From Planococcus circulans (lineage in GTDB: Bacteria > Bacillota > Bacilli > Bacillales_A > Planococcaceae), in the NCBI RefSeq assembly GCF_020023385.1, contig NZ_JAIQCL010000004.1, positions 1-64,000 on the forward strand: a stretch of 64,000 nucleotides of DNA, given 5' to 3'. Both the position numbers and the translations under genes were made by a program. Under the pieces are notes generated by a model. That model saw nothing but the letters and a program-made list of their open reading frames with translations, had not been told where the DNA came from and ran no database searches. This document shows positions 38,269 through 46,466 of this stretch, in pieces. How positions within the stretch are numbered: the stretch's first letter is position 1; each line of letters begins with the position of its first letter.

Positions 38269-38929
38269 AAGCAGCTTAGAGGCGCTGCTGGATTTTTACG
38301 GCAGCCAGACCTATGAGGTTTCTCTGGTTTACATTACCGGGCGCCATTATCAATCCGCTTTGTCTCTTATAGAAGAAGAAAATTTACCAGTTCCCGACGT
38401 GCTGATTACAGACGTGGGAACTGGCATATACATAGGCGATCGTTTGGAGCCAGACCTGGAGTGGAGCAGACGGCTGGAAAAATCCTGGACGCCTGAAAAA
38501 ATAGAGTCTATCGCGAGCGAGGTTCCGGGTCTTACCTCACAGGATTTGCCCATCACCAATCGTTGTTCGTATTTCGCTTCCGACTCTACTATTGTGGAGA
38601 CTTTTCGATCAAAGTTGACCAAAGCCGGAATTCCATACAAATTGATCTACAGTGGCGGTCGGGATGTCGATATTCTTCCAGCCGAAAGCGGCAAAGGGCA
38701 GGCTCTCCAGTACATCCTGGATAAATACAAGTTGTCAGAAGCCAAGTTGTTGGTAGCCGGCGATTCCGGGAACGACGTCGAAATGTTGACGCTGGGCTTT
38801 CCTTCTGTCATTGTCGGCAATGCCCAGCCTGAGTTGCTTGAACAGCCCGAACATCCGTCCATCTACCGGGCCAAGCAGAAGTTTGCAGGCGGCATCCATG
38901 AAGCATGGAGCCATTTCCATACGGATTAA
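38210..38929 (+). CDS. sucrose-6-phosphate phosphatase-like HAD hydrolase
   Basis: A 239-aa HAD phosphatase of the S6PP/Cof type. The nucleophile motif DLDGTLVGD is at residues 11-19, then YITGRHY, the cap region with RDVDILPAESGKGQA, and the metal motif GDSGNDVEML. It would release sucrose from sucrose-6-phosphate. The start is GTG 38210-38212 with GAGGTG upstream, inside the end of the synthase gene, so the two are coupled. Sucrose is a known compatible solute, matching control by SigB. Confidence 0.82.
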   Translation: MHGATHLLATDLDGTLVGDKSSLEALLDFYGSQTYEVSLVYITGRHYQSALSLIEEENLPVPDVLITDVGTGIYIGDRLEPDLEWSRRLEKSWTPEKIESIASEVPGLTSQDLPITNRCSYFASDSTIVETFRSKLTKAGIPYKLIYSGGRDVDILPAESGKGQALQYILDKYKLSEAKLLVAGDSGNDVEMLTLGFPSVIVGNAQPELLEQPEHPSIYRAKQKFAGGIHEAWSHFHTD

Positions 38930-38936
38930 CCCCCTC

Positions 38937-38977
38937 CCCCTTTGAGCATGAAAAACCTGTTCAAAGGGGTTATTTTC
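38937..38977 (+). terminator. terminator after the sucrose genes
   Basis: The stem CCCCTTTGA/TCAAAGGGG with a 15-base loop is followed by TTATTTT. Confidence 0.75.
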
Positions 38978-39116
38978 TCTTCAAATGATGAGTTTACGGG
39001 TAATCGTTTGTTTTTTTGCCTATATGGTTTATATTTAGTAGGAAGCCGTTTTATAATCAAAAGATTTTGCGTACATAAAATCAGTTAACGTCAATCCATA
39101 ACAGGAGGAAATTGAG

Positions 39117-39947
39117 ATGAGCAAAGTTTCGAATCTACAAAAAGAGTCCTTGGTTATGCTAAAAGAAACTAGCCGGACCTTTTTCATCCCAATCAGCTTT
39201 TTGGAACCTACTTTAAAGAAGACTGTCGGCTCCGCTTATCTTTGTATGCGGGCAATTGATGAAATTGAAGACCACCCAGAGCTTGAGGACCAGATAAAGA
39301 TCAACTTGCTGAGCAGCATTCAACAGATGTTGGCAACAGAGTTTGATGAGGCACGTTATTTGGAACTTGTGACTCCTTACGAACACCTCCTTCCACCTGT
39401 CACTATGCGCTTAGCTGACTGGATCAGCGTGTGCCCCGAAGAGATAAAAGGAAAAGTGATGGAATCCACCGCCATTATGGCTGGCGGCATGTCCAAATGG
39501 GTTGAAAAAGACTGGGTCATCAAAACAAAAGAAGATCTGGATGAATACACGTATTACGTAGCCGGTCTGGTCGGCACGATGCTCTCAGACATCTGGCACT
39601 GGTTTGACGGAACGGAAACTGACCCTGATCATGCCATCGCTTTCGGCCGCGGGCTGCAGGCAGTCAATATGCTGCGGAATTACGACGAAGATTTTGAGCG
39701 GGGCGTGACATTCGTACCGGAAGGCTGGACGCGTGAAGATATGTTCAACTACGCTAAAGACAATTTGGCGAAAGCCGACCTGTACGTCAAACCAATCAAG
39801 AACAAGCGAATATTGATGTTCTGTAAAGTTCCTTTGGCGTTAGCCCACAGCACATTAAAAGCATTGAAATCCGGAAAAGAAAAGATGAGCCGCCAGGAAG
39901 TGGAAGGCATCGTCGAACAATTAAAACAAGAAGAACACTTACGTTAA
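39117..39947 (+). CDS. squalene/phytoene-synthase family protein with altered second motif
   Basis: A 276-aa class I head-to-head prenyl-transferase fold. The first aspartate-rich motif is intact as DEIED. The second, normally DxxxD after NxLR, reads NMLRNYDEDF: Asn replaces the first metal-binding Asp, confirmed in the codons (AAT). A similar change is, as I recall, linked to B. subtilis YisP acting as a farnesyl-diphosphate phosphatase instead of a synthase. A vegetative-looking promoter and own terminator make it monocistronic. No carotenoid or hopanoid genes are adjacent. Confidence 0.8.
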   Translation: MSKVSNLQKESLVMLKETSRTFFIPISFLEPTLKKTVGSAYLCMRAIDEIEDHPELEDQIKINLLSSIQQMLATEFDEARYLELVTPYEHLLPPVTMRLADWISVCPEEIKGKVMESTAIMAGGMSKWVEKDWVIKTKEDLDEYTYYVAGLVGTMLSDIWHWFDGTETDPDHAIAFGRGLQAVNMLRNYDEDFERGVTFVPEGWTREDMFNYAKDNLAKADLYVKPIKNKRILMFCKVPLALAHSTLKALKSGKEKMSRQEVEGIVEQLKQEEHLR

Positions 39948-39951
39948 GATT

Positions 39952-39986
39952 TCCGGCCTTGATTTTACAAAGAGGCCGGATTTTTT
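39952..39986 (+). terminator. terminator after the prenyl-transferase-like gene
   Basis: The stem TCCGGCCT/AGGCCGGA with a 13-base loop is followed by T6. Confidence 0.85.
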
Positions 39987-40256
39987 AAATTCAAGCTCTT
40001 ATTTAAGTTAGGAAAGACATTGCCCCCCCCTTTTTTTTTGATATTGCTGTCCATTGGAGAACATCCACTGCCTTGCATTCTATCCTTTAGCCAAACAATG
40101 GTAAAATAGAAATGCGTCTATGCATTGGATCTTTTGCAGGAAGAGGCTGTACGTTGATGCAACAATTCAATGCGAATACTCATCGGAGAGACTGGAAGAA
40201 ATTGATTTTCTTGGTTCGCTTTGGTGATCGAAGATTTATAAGTTAGGAGAATTCCA
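39987..40256. other. intergenic leader of cardiolipin synthase
   Basis: 270 bases without a clear gene. A homopolymer junction C8T9 lies at 40023-40039. A 29-codon frame (40157-40246) with a poor ribosome site precedes cls, and no convincing promoter is visible. Confidence 0.4.
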
Positions 40257-41711
40257 ATGACTGTAACCATTTTCAGTGTTTTAACAGCCGCGATCTTCAT
40301 ATTCAATATCGCGCTTGCAGCGGCGCTGGTTTTTCTAGAAAGACGAGATGCCTCTTCTACGTGGGCATGGCTGTTGGTCTTGTTTTTCATCCCTATTTTC
40401 GGGTTCTTCATTTATCTTCTTTTAGGAAGACAATTGCGAAAAAAAACACTTTTCAAATGGGAAGGCAGCAGACGGATCGGGATTGAAAGCCGGATTGCAC
40501 ACCAAATGAATGAATTGAACGACGAGACCTTTGAGTTCAAAGATTCCAACGCCAAAAACTATACGGATCTGGTTTATCTGCATCTGCGCAATAACGGTGC
40601 TTTACTGACCCAGGATAACAGCGTCCAAATTTTTAATGATGGACGAAAAAAGTTCGATTCCCTTATCCAGGACATTGAAAATGCCACCCACCACATTCAC
40701 ATTCAGTACTATATTTTCCGATTGGATGAACTGGGCACCCGAATTGTCGATGCATTGACCCTCAAGGCAAAAGAAGGCATTAAGGTTCGGTTACTGTATG
40801 ACGACATGGGCTCCAGAAGCTTAAGTAAACGGCATTTTAAAGGCCTTATAGAAGCCGGAGGAGAAGTCGAAACTTTCTTCCCCTCAATTTTACCAATCAT
40901 TAACCCACGGCTGAATTACCGAAATCACCGGAAAATCGTCGTAATCGATGGGCAAATCGGTTATATCGGCGGCTTTAATGTTGGGGATGAGTATATTGGG
41001 CTGAGCCGGAAATTCGGTTATTGGCGGGATACGCATCTGCGCATCCAAGGCAGTGCCTTGTATCCTTTACAGACACGCTTCATCCGGGATTGGAACCAGG
41101 CTTCTACACGCCATGATATTGAATACCATGAATCGTTCTTCCCGCTAAAGCAGGAAAAAGGAAACACATCGATGCAGATTGTCTCCAGCGGACCGGATGA
41201 GGAATGGGAGCAAATCAAAGATGGTTATTTGAAGCTGATTAACTTAGCAAGAGAGTATATTTACATACAGACCCCTTACTTCATACCAGACGCCAGTTTT
41301 TACGATGCTATACGCATCGCAACTTTGTCGGGCATCGATGTGCGCATCATGATCCCCAACAAGCCCGATCATCCATTCGTCTACTGGGCAACCTACTCAT
41401 ACGCCGGCCAAATGTTGAGAGCTGGAGCCCGCGTCTTCATCTACGACAACGGCTTTTTGCACACCAAGATGATTGTCATCGACAATAAGGCATCCACGGT
41501 CGGTACGGCCAATATTGATGTCAGAAGCTTTAAATTGAATTTTGAAGTGAACGCCTTTATTTATGATGAAAAAGTATCCACAGATCTTGCAGAACTCTTT
41601 TACCGGGATATGAAGCTTTCAACCGAATTGACTTATATGATGTATTTAGATCGCACCCGTATGATCAAAACCAAAGAATCCATCGCCCGTTTGCTGGCAC
41701 CTATTCTGTGA
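40257..41711 (+). CDS. cls: cardiolipin synthase
   Basis: A 484-aa membrane phospholipase-D-type enzyme making cardiolipin from phosphatidylglycerol. Two N-terminal transmembrane helices (residues 5-60, a PLDc_N domain) precede two HKD motifs: NHRKIVVIDGQIGYIGGFN near residue 222 and HTKMIVIDNKASTVGTANID near 401. The start ATG follows TTAGGAGA. Length is typical. Monocistronic. Confidence 0.94.
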   Translation: MTVTIFSVLTAAIFIFNIALAAALVFLERRDASSTWAWLLVLFFIPIFGFFIYLLLGRQLRKKTLFKWEGSRRIGIESRIAHQMNELNDETFEFKDSNAKNYTDLVYLHLRNNGALLTQDNSVQIFNDGRKKFDSLIQDIENATHHIHIQYYIFRLDELGTRIVDALTLKAKEGIKVRLLYDDMGSRSLSKRHFKGLIEAGGEVETFFPSILPIINPRLNYRNHRKIVVIDGQIGYIGGFNVGDEYIGLSRKFGYWRDTHLRIQGSALYPLQTRFIRDWNQASTRHDIEYHESFFPLKQEKGNTSMQIVSSGPDEEWEQIKDGYLKLINLAREYIYIQTPYFIPDASFYDAIRIATLSGIDVRIMIPNKPDHPFVYWATYSYAGQMLRAGARVFIYDNGFLHTKMIVIDNKASTVGTANIDVRSFKLNFEVNAFIYDEKVSTDLAELFYRDMKLSTELTYMMYLDRTRMIKTKESIARLLAPIL

Positions 41712-41749
41712 CAAATAATAAGAACTCTCCAAGGTATTTATGTCCATAG

Positions 41750-41786
41750 AAAAACGTCTCCGAATAAAACCGGAGACGTTTTTTAT
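41750..41786. terminator. bidirectional terminator
   Basis: The stem AAAACGTCTCCG/CGGAGACGTTTT is flanked by A and T runs, between convergent genes. Confidence 0.9.
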
Positions 41787-41787
41787 T

Positions 41788-42618
41788 TTACTGAACCCCT
41801 AAATACTCTTCCAGGGTAATGCCTTTTTGATGAATATCTGCAGCAACATCTTTTCCTACGTAGCGGAAATGCCAGGACTCATGCATATAGCCCGTGATGT
41901 GTTCACTGCCTTCTGGATAACGAAGGATAAATCCGTACGCATGCGCATTGGCTGCCAACCATTTGCCACCCTTTGTATCACCAAATGAGGCAGAAGCCCA
42001 GTGCTGTTCTTTTCCGGCTTCGCCGATATCAAACGCAAGACCTGTCTGGTGCTCTGAGTATCCAGGGCGTGCACTGTATCGATCCGCCGCTTCCTGGCCA
42101 TCCTTTGCTGTATAGCCTTCGTATAGTTGTTTTTGCCGTGCAAAATCGCGATAGGTACTGAACGCTGATAAGTTGAGGCCATTTTCAGCCGCCGCCGCTT
42201 TCATGGTTTCAAAAGCTGCACGCGCTTCCGGCACTTCTCCCGGCGCGTATGTTGCAGGCAACGGGTGCTGCTTATTTGCCAGCAGGACGCCATTGATCAC
42301 GGTCGGTGCTTCAGGCAAAGCACTGTCTGCCGGATAAATCGTCGCATCCGTTTTTTCTTCTGCAGCCGGTTCCTCTTCTACACTTGTCTCCGTTTCTTCA
42401 GGTTCAACCGGCATCGCCGCTTCCTCCTTCGGTGCTTCTGTAGCAGTTTCTTCGATTGCCACAGCTTCCGCCAATGCTCTCATGCTTTGTTCAACATTCC
42501 AGTCATGTATATAAAACCACATTGCTGCTAAAGCAGCCATAATTGCTGACAAACTGATCACCATCCATTTACGATATAACTTTTTATTAGCTTGTTTTCC
42601 TTTATCTATAAACTTCAT
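41788..42618 (-). CDS. VanY-like D-alanyl-D-alanine carboxypeptidase
   Basis: A 276-aa M15 peptidase anchored by one N-terminal transmembrane helix (about residues 18-38), followed by an acidic Glu/Pro/Ala-rich linker (about 45-95) spanning the wall. The catalytic domain has the zinc motifs SEHQTGLAFDIG and SWHFRYVG. It trims the terminal D-Ala from peptidoglycan stem peptides. VanY-type enzymes can affect glycopeptide response, but no van cluster is present, so housekeeping is likelier. Confidence 0.88.
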   Translation of the reverse strand: MKFIDKGKQANKKLYRKWMVISLSAIMAALAAMWFYIHDWNVEQSMRALAEAVAIEETATEAPKEEAAMPVEPEETETSVEEEPAAEEKTDATIYPADSALPEAPTVINGVLLANKQHPLPATYAPGEVPEARAAFETMKAAAAENGLNLSAFSTYRDFARQKQLYEGYTAKDGQEAADRYSARPGYSEHQTGLAFDIGEAGKEQHWASASFGDTKGGKWLAANAHAYGFILRYPEGSEHITGYMHESWHFRYVGKDVAADIHQKGITLEEYLGVQ

Positions 42619-42898
42619 GCCAAGGCCTTCCTTCTATCAACGTCTTTATTATTCTACCATTCTTATCGGTGAATTTCTCCCTTTAACAGGCAGCGCTTTT
42701 TTCTGTGCATTCGTCCTATTTCAAGAGTTGAAGACAACTCTTGAAACACAAACAGTCTATTTTGTCTTAAGTCATTCAGATTTCGGAATAATGGAACTAT
42801 TAACCATAAATAAACTTCTTTTATATTAACTCATTACCCCCATAAGGCATACGCTTTTTACGAAAAAATAAGTATAAACGCATAAGGAGATGGAAACA
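42619..42898. other. gap upstream of a 37-aa gene
   Basis: 280 AT-rich bases between divergent genes. It contains the leaders of both, but I see no clear promoter consensus, operator or RNA structure. Confidence 0.4.
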
Positions 42899-43012
42899 TT
42901 GAATCGAATATCGGAACGTGATATCCAAGCCTTAATGAATCAATTGGATACACTACTGGAAGAACGAATGAAAGAAAAGCACGAATATATAAAAACAGCG
43001 CAATCTCAATAA
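42899..43012 (+). CDS. small hypothetical protein (37 aa)
   Basis: The start is TTG 42899-42901 with AAGGAG 9 bases upstream; an in-frame ATG three codons earlier touches that ribosome site. The 37-aa product is a charged helix (RDIQALMNQLDTLLEERMKE) without a membrane segment. The stop lies inside a strong terminator. I do not recognise a family. The good ribosome site and terminator support expression. Confidence 0.6.
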   Translation: MNRISERDIQALMNQLDTLLEERMKEKHEYIKTAQSQ

Positions 43013-43032
43013 ATGAGATCGCGCTGTTTTTT
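42995..43032. terminator. bidirectional terminator
   Basis: The outer stem ACAGCGC/GCGCTGT and inner ATCTCA/TGAGAT have A and T runs at both ends. It serves the 37-aa gene and the convergent membrane protein. Confidence 0.85.
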
Positions 43033-43035
43033 CGT

Positions 43036-43281
43036 CTACACTAAAATAGTCGCTAACACGACAAAAAACAATAAACCAAAAATAATGGACATGCCCAGCA
43101 TCCACTTGGCTTCCCGGTGCATCCCTTGCGCCTTCATGTGGCGGTACCGGAAACTGTTTGTCAGAACGAACAATAAGGTCATGAACAAGACCGCTACTTC
43201 CAGGTAGCCGAATATCAAGCAGGTCAACGCAGTGATACTCAAAAGTGCAATTCCGATTCCTTGCAGAAGTTTCATATTCAT
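43036..43281 (-). CDS. small membrane protein, unknown function
   Basis: An 81-aa protein with two or three hydrophobic segments (about residues 5-40 and 60-80) separated by a basic loop RYRHMKAQGMHREAKW. I choose ATG 43279-43281, with GGGGG 8 bases upstream. The family is not recognised. It lies downstream of yidC, separated by a hairpin, so partial readthrough is possible. Confidence 0.65.
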   Translation of the reverse strand: MNMKLLQGIGIALLSITALTCLIFGYLEVAVLFMTLLFVLTNSFRYRHMKAQGMHREAKWMLGMSIIFGLLFFVVLATILV

Positions 43282-43297
43282 GCAGCTATCCCCCAAT

Positions 43298-43332
43298 AAA
43301 GAAAGCCGGCAATAACTGCCGGCTCCTTCTGT
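43298..43332 (-). terminator. hairpin after yidC
   Basis: The stem AGCCGGCA/TGCCGGCT is followed on the minus strand by TTCTTT, a weak T run, so termination may be partial. Confidence 0.65.
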
Positions 43333-43333
43333 A

Positions 43334-44113
43334 TTATTTCTTCTCTTCTACTGCTTCAAGTGCTTTTTCTGGATGGTTCGAATAGAATTTACGGCCAATG
43401 AAAGTTTGGATAATCAACAAGATCCCTCCGACTGCCCAGTAAACCGGTAAAGCTGCCATCGATGTGAATGAAATGAACATGATCATGATTGGAGAAATGT
43501 AAACGAATAGTTTCATCTGTTTTTGCTGCTGTTCAGGCATTGTCCATAAAGAAACTTTTGCCTGGAAGAAGTAAACTGCTCCAGCAATCAAGGTCATGAT
43601 CACATCGGGCGACCCGAGATTAAACCAAAGGAACTCGTGGGAACGGACATCCGGTGAGTAAAGAATCGCAAAATAAAGGCCCATGATGATCGGCATTTGG
43701 ATAACGACAGGCAAACAACCCATGTTCAACGGGTTCACTTCGTGCTTCTTGTAAAGCCCCATCATTTCCTGCTGCAGTTTCATCTGTTCTTCTTTATCTT
43801 TTGTTTCTTTCAAACGCTTTTGGATATCTTCCATTTCAGGGCGCATCTTATCCATTTTCACTTTCATACCTTGCTGGCGTTTATATGTGCGCAGCATGAA
43901 AGGCATCAATACTAAACGGATGATAATTGTAATGACAACAATGGCCATGCCGTAGCTGCCGCCGAACAATCCACCTAAATAATCCAACGAGAAATCAAAT
44001 GGTTTAACAAAGATGGAATAGAAGAACCCTTCCTTGTTTTCAACAGCCGAACAACCACTCAATAGAACAACGGCTGTCGCCATCATCATTAATAATGTAA
44101 TTTTCTTTTTCAA
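43334..44113 (-). CDS. yidC: YidC/OxaA membrane protein insertase
   Basis: A lipoprotein insertase of about 259 aa. The N-terminal signal ends in the lipobox LLSGC. Five membrane segments and a positively charged cytoplasmic loop (KMRPEMEDIQKRLKETKDKEE) follow. It inserts membrane proteins with or after Sec. Of several starts I favour TTG 44111-44113, preceded by AGGTG, giving MKKKITLLMMM; GTG codons up to 44137 are alternatives. A second paralogue, usual in Bacillales, is not in the window. Confidence 0.9.
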   Translation of the reverse strand: MKKKITLLMMMATAVVLLSGCSAVENKEGFFYSIFVKPFDFSLDYLGGLFGGSYGMAIVVITIIIRLVLMPFMLRTYKRQQGMKVKMDKMRPEMEDIQKRLKETKDKEEQMKLQQEMMGLYKKHEVNPLNMGCLPVVIQMPIIMGLYFAILYSPDVRSHEFLWFNLGSPDVIMTLIAGAVYFFQAKVSLWTMPEQQQKQMKLFVYISPIMIMFISFTSMAALPVYWAVGGILLIIQTFIGRKFYSNHPEKALEAVEEKK

Positions 44114-44262
44114 ATTAGTCACCTTCACCTTTTTCAACTACTAAGAAGTATAACGATAAGCGCTGGAAAATTCAATCCATGGAGGGAACACTATTGGATT
44201 TTTTAAGTTTTGTGACAAAATTACGGCACCCCATTTGCTCAATCAAGATGGAAAGTAAGCAA

Positions 44263-44288
44263 GAAAAAAAGGAGAATTGCTTCTCCTT
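44263..44288 (-). terminator. terminator after the AraC-type gene
   Basis: AAGGAGAA-GCAA-TTCTCCTT is followed on the minus strand by T5-7. Confidence 0.8.
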
Positions 44289-45072
44289 ACTTGGCATTCG
44301 GCAACGTATAGCGGAAATACGGAATGTGTTGGCTGTCACGGAATTGCTTCGGTGTAACGGCAGTATACTTTTTAAAGATCCGTGTAAAATAACTTTGGTT
44401 ACAGAAATGGAATTGCTTCGAAATATCTGAAATCCCTTTATCCGAGTGGCGAAGATAATATTGGGATTCTTCCACACGACGTACATTCAAATATTCAACA
44501 AGCGTAATGCCGGCATGTTCTCTGAAGATGCGGGATAAATGGCTTGTCGAAATGTTGAAATGCTTGGCAATTTCTTCAACTGACAAATCGCGCTCCACTT
44601 CGTCGTTGATGTAGATGACAACTTTGTTGACAGTTTGATGTCCAAAAGAAGGCTGTTTGCGTTCTGAAATAATCGACACAAAGAATTCGATCAATTCATC
44701 TGCCACAAACATGAATTCAGAATCATTCATATGCTTGTCCACTAATTCCACACACGCTGAATTGAAAGCAAATGCTTTTTTGGGCGGTACACGCATTTCG
44801 TAAAGTTTGCGTGCCATAACGGAAGATAGGATGATGTAGTAATTGCGGATAGAACGGATGATGTCTTTTTCCGAACGGAGTGAGAGCATATCGATCAATT
44901 CTCTCAAGGTCTCTTTTGCACGTTCTTTTTCAAGGTGATGAATTTCATACATCAATTGTGTTTCAATTTCAAAAAATCTATCCAACCCTTCAATTTGGTT
45001 TAAATTTTCTGTTTCGTTCATAAATATTTTCGAAATGGTTTCTTGAATGGATGGCGCTGTAATAATATTCAT
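44287..45072 (-). CDS. AraC-family transcriptional regulator
   Basis: A 261-aa regulator. The C-terminal AraC domain (about residues 155-255) has both helix-turn-helix units (LSVEEIAKHFNISTSHLSRIF and GISDISKQFHFCNQSYFTRIFKK). The N-terminal 150 residues are all helical with no cupin or kinase signature, so the signal is unknown. Its start ATG follows GGGGAACCC. Monocistronic; the nearest candidates for control are yidC downstream and the lipid kinase upstream, but nothing ties it to them. Confidence 0.85.
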   Translation of the reverse strand: MNIITAPSIQETISKIFMNETENLNQIEGLDRFFEIETQLMYEIHHLEKERAKETLRELIDMLSLRSEKDIIRSIRNYYIILSSVMARKLYEMRVPPKKAFAFNSACVELVDKHMNDSEFMFVADELIEFFVSIISERKQPSFGHQTVNKVVIYINDEVERDLSVEEIAKHFNISTSHLSRIFREHAGITLVEYLNVRRVEESQYYLRHSDKGISDISKQFHFCNQSYFTRIFKKYTAVTPKQFRDSQHIPYFRYTLPNAK

Positions 45073-45497
45073 GGGTTCCCCGTCTTTCTTTATCCAAGTT
45101 TTTGCAGCATTCCCTCAACTATATACTGAAATACCACAAAATAATAGAGTTACGCTTCTGTTTTTGTAATTTTTTTGTGTAATTTGCTCTAGTACTTAAT
45201 TCCTTTTCTTATGCCATCAGTAACATTTTAATACAAAATTTATACTATACATAACGAAATAGCTTGAAAAAGGTTTCATTTTTACTTCATAAAACTCAAT
45301 TTTAACAGGAATCCAAAACAAACCCTAGAAATAAGACAGTTTGCTTTAAATTCCTGTTTGGCGATCAATTAAGGTGAGCTAAGAGAAATCAACTTTTATG
45401 CATCGCTTCAAAAAGTGGAAAAATCCCCCACTCTATTAAACCTTGTACAAAATGGCGATCTTTCAAGCTCAACTTTTATAATACAATATTTTCTCTG
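45073..45497. other. AT-rich intergenic region
   Basis: 425 bases without a gene. It holds the leader of the AraC-type gene, a 9-bp inverted repeat (AACAGGAAT near 45305, ATTCCTGTT near 45350) and, at 45405-45432, a weak terminator-like hairpin AGTGG/CCACT for the lipid kinase. Nothing else is recognised. Confidence 0.4.
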
Positions 45498-46394
45498 TTA
45501 TTCATCTTTGTCCGGCGGAATAAGCGCACGGATATGGCGAGGCAGAATTTCGATGACAAAAGGCGTCATACAACCTTCATCCCCATCAATATTACAAGAT
45601 AATGGTTCCGTTGTTTTTATGGAAACTTTTGTCGTATGAACCGCTTCCACTGCCGGGTCTTCTTCCAGCTTGCCTCTTAAAACTGAAGTTGCAATACGGA
45701 CAAAAGCAGGCAACGCTGCATTCTTCACAATATACAGATGCAGCAAACCATCATCCGTCAGGGCTTCTGGCGCTAATTTTTCAAAACCGCCTACTGAATT
45801 TGTTAAAGCGACCAATACCAGTTTTGCTTCTCCAGACCACACGCCGTGATCATGTTCAATTTCAAAATAAGTTTCTGTATCCGCCGTAATGGCTTTGACC
45901 CCTTCAATGAAATAAGCCAATGCCCCTAATTTCGTTTTCTGCTCCGGATCCACGTCGTATGTGGATTCCGCAATATCTCCGATTGCCAGTATATTCATGA
46001 AGAAATGTTTGCCGACTTTGGCAATATCCACCCGTTTTTCATAGCCGGTTCTAAGTGCTTCAATAGCTTCGGGCGGATCCAGGGAAATTCCTAACGCCCG
46101 CGCGAAATCATTGACTGTGCCAAGCGGAATCAAAGAAAATAAAGGCTCATGCGGCTGTTCCGCAATTCCGGACACCGCTTCGTTGATTGTTCCGTCGCCA
46201 CCCATCGCTACAACAAAGTCGTATTTCTTTTCACATGCTTCAGTGGCAAAATGTGTCGCATCCTTTGCCTTTTGTGTTTCTCTTGTATCAACCTCATAAC
46301 CCATTGAAGCGAGCGTTTCTTCCACCTGCCCACGATACTCGGAAGCGCGTTCTTTTCCGGCAGACGGATTCAGTATAAACATTGCTTTTTTCAT
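45498..46394 (-). CDS. diacylglycerol/lipid kinase (YegS/BmrU family)
   Basis: A 298-aa lipid kinase. The nucleotide motif GGDGT is in VVAMGGDGTINE near residue 60, followed by PLGTVNDFAR. Family members phosphorylate diacylglycerol or related lipids, recycling DAG to phosphatidic acid. I choose ATG 46392-46394, preceded by GGAGG at 7 bases; a tandem ATG at 46397 is equally possible. It is divergent from an MFS gene whose promoter TATAAT lies in the shared gap. Confidence 0.85.
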   Translation of the reverse strand: MKKAMFILNPSAGKERASEYRGQVEETLASMGYEVDTRETQKAKDATHFATEACEKKYDFVVAMGGDGTINEAVSGIAEQPHEPLFSLIPLGTVNDFARALGISLDPPEAIEALRTGYEKRVDIAKVGKHFFMNILAIGDIAESTYDVDPEQKTKLGALAYFIEGVKAITADTETYFEIEHDHGVWSGEAKLVLVALTNSVGGFEKLAPEALTDDGLLHLYIVKNAALPAFVRIATSVLRGKLEEDPAVEAVHTTKVSIKTTEPLSCNIDGDEGCMTPFVIEILPRHIRALIPPDKDE

Positions 46395-46466
46395 CATCAG
46401 ACCTCCGATGGTATAATACATCTATAATTATCTTTACTCTTGTATCAGGATGAACAAAAGGGTACG

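Noticed and set aside
40157-40246. 29-codon leader ORF before cls
   Set aside because: The ribosome site is distant and weak, and the peptide has no leader-like codon bias; recorded only as part of the gap.
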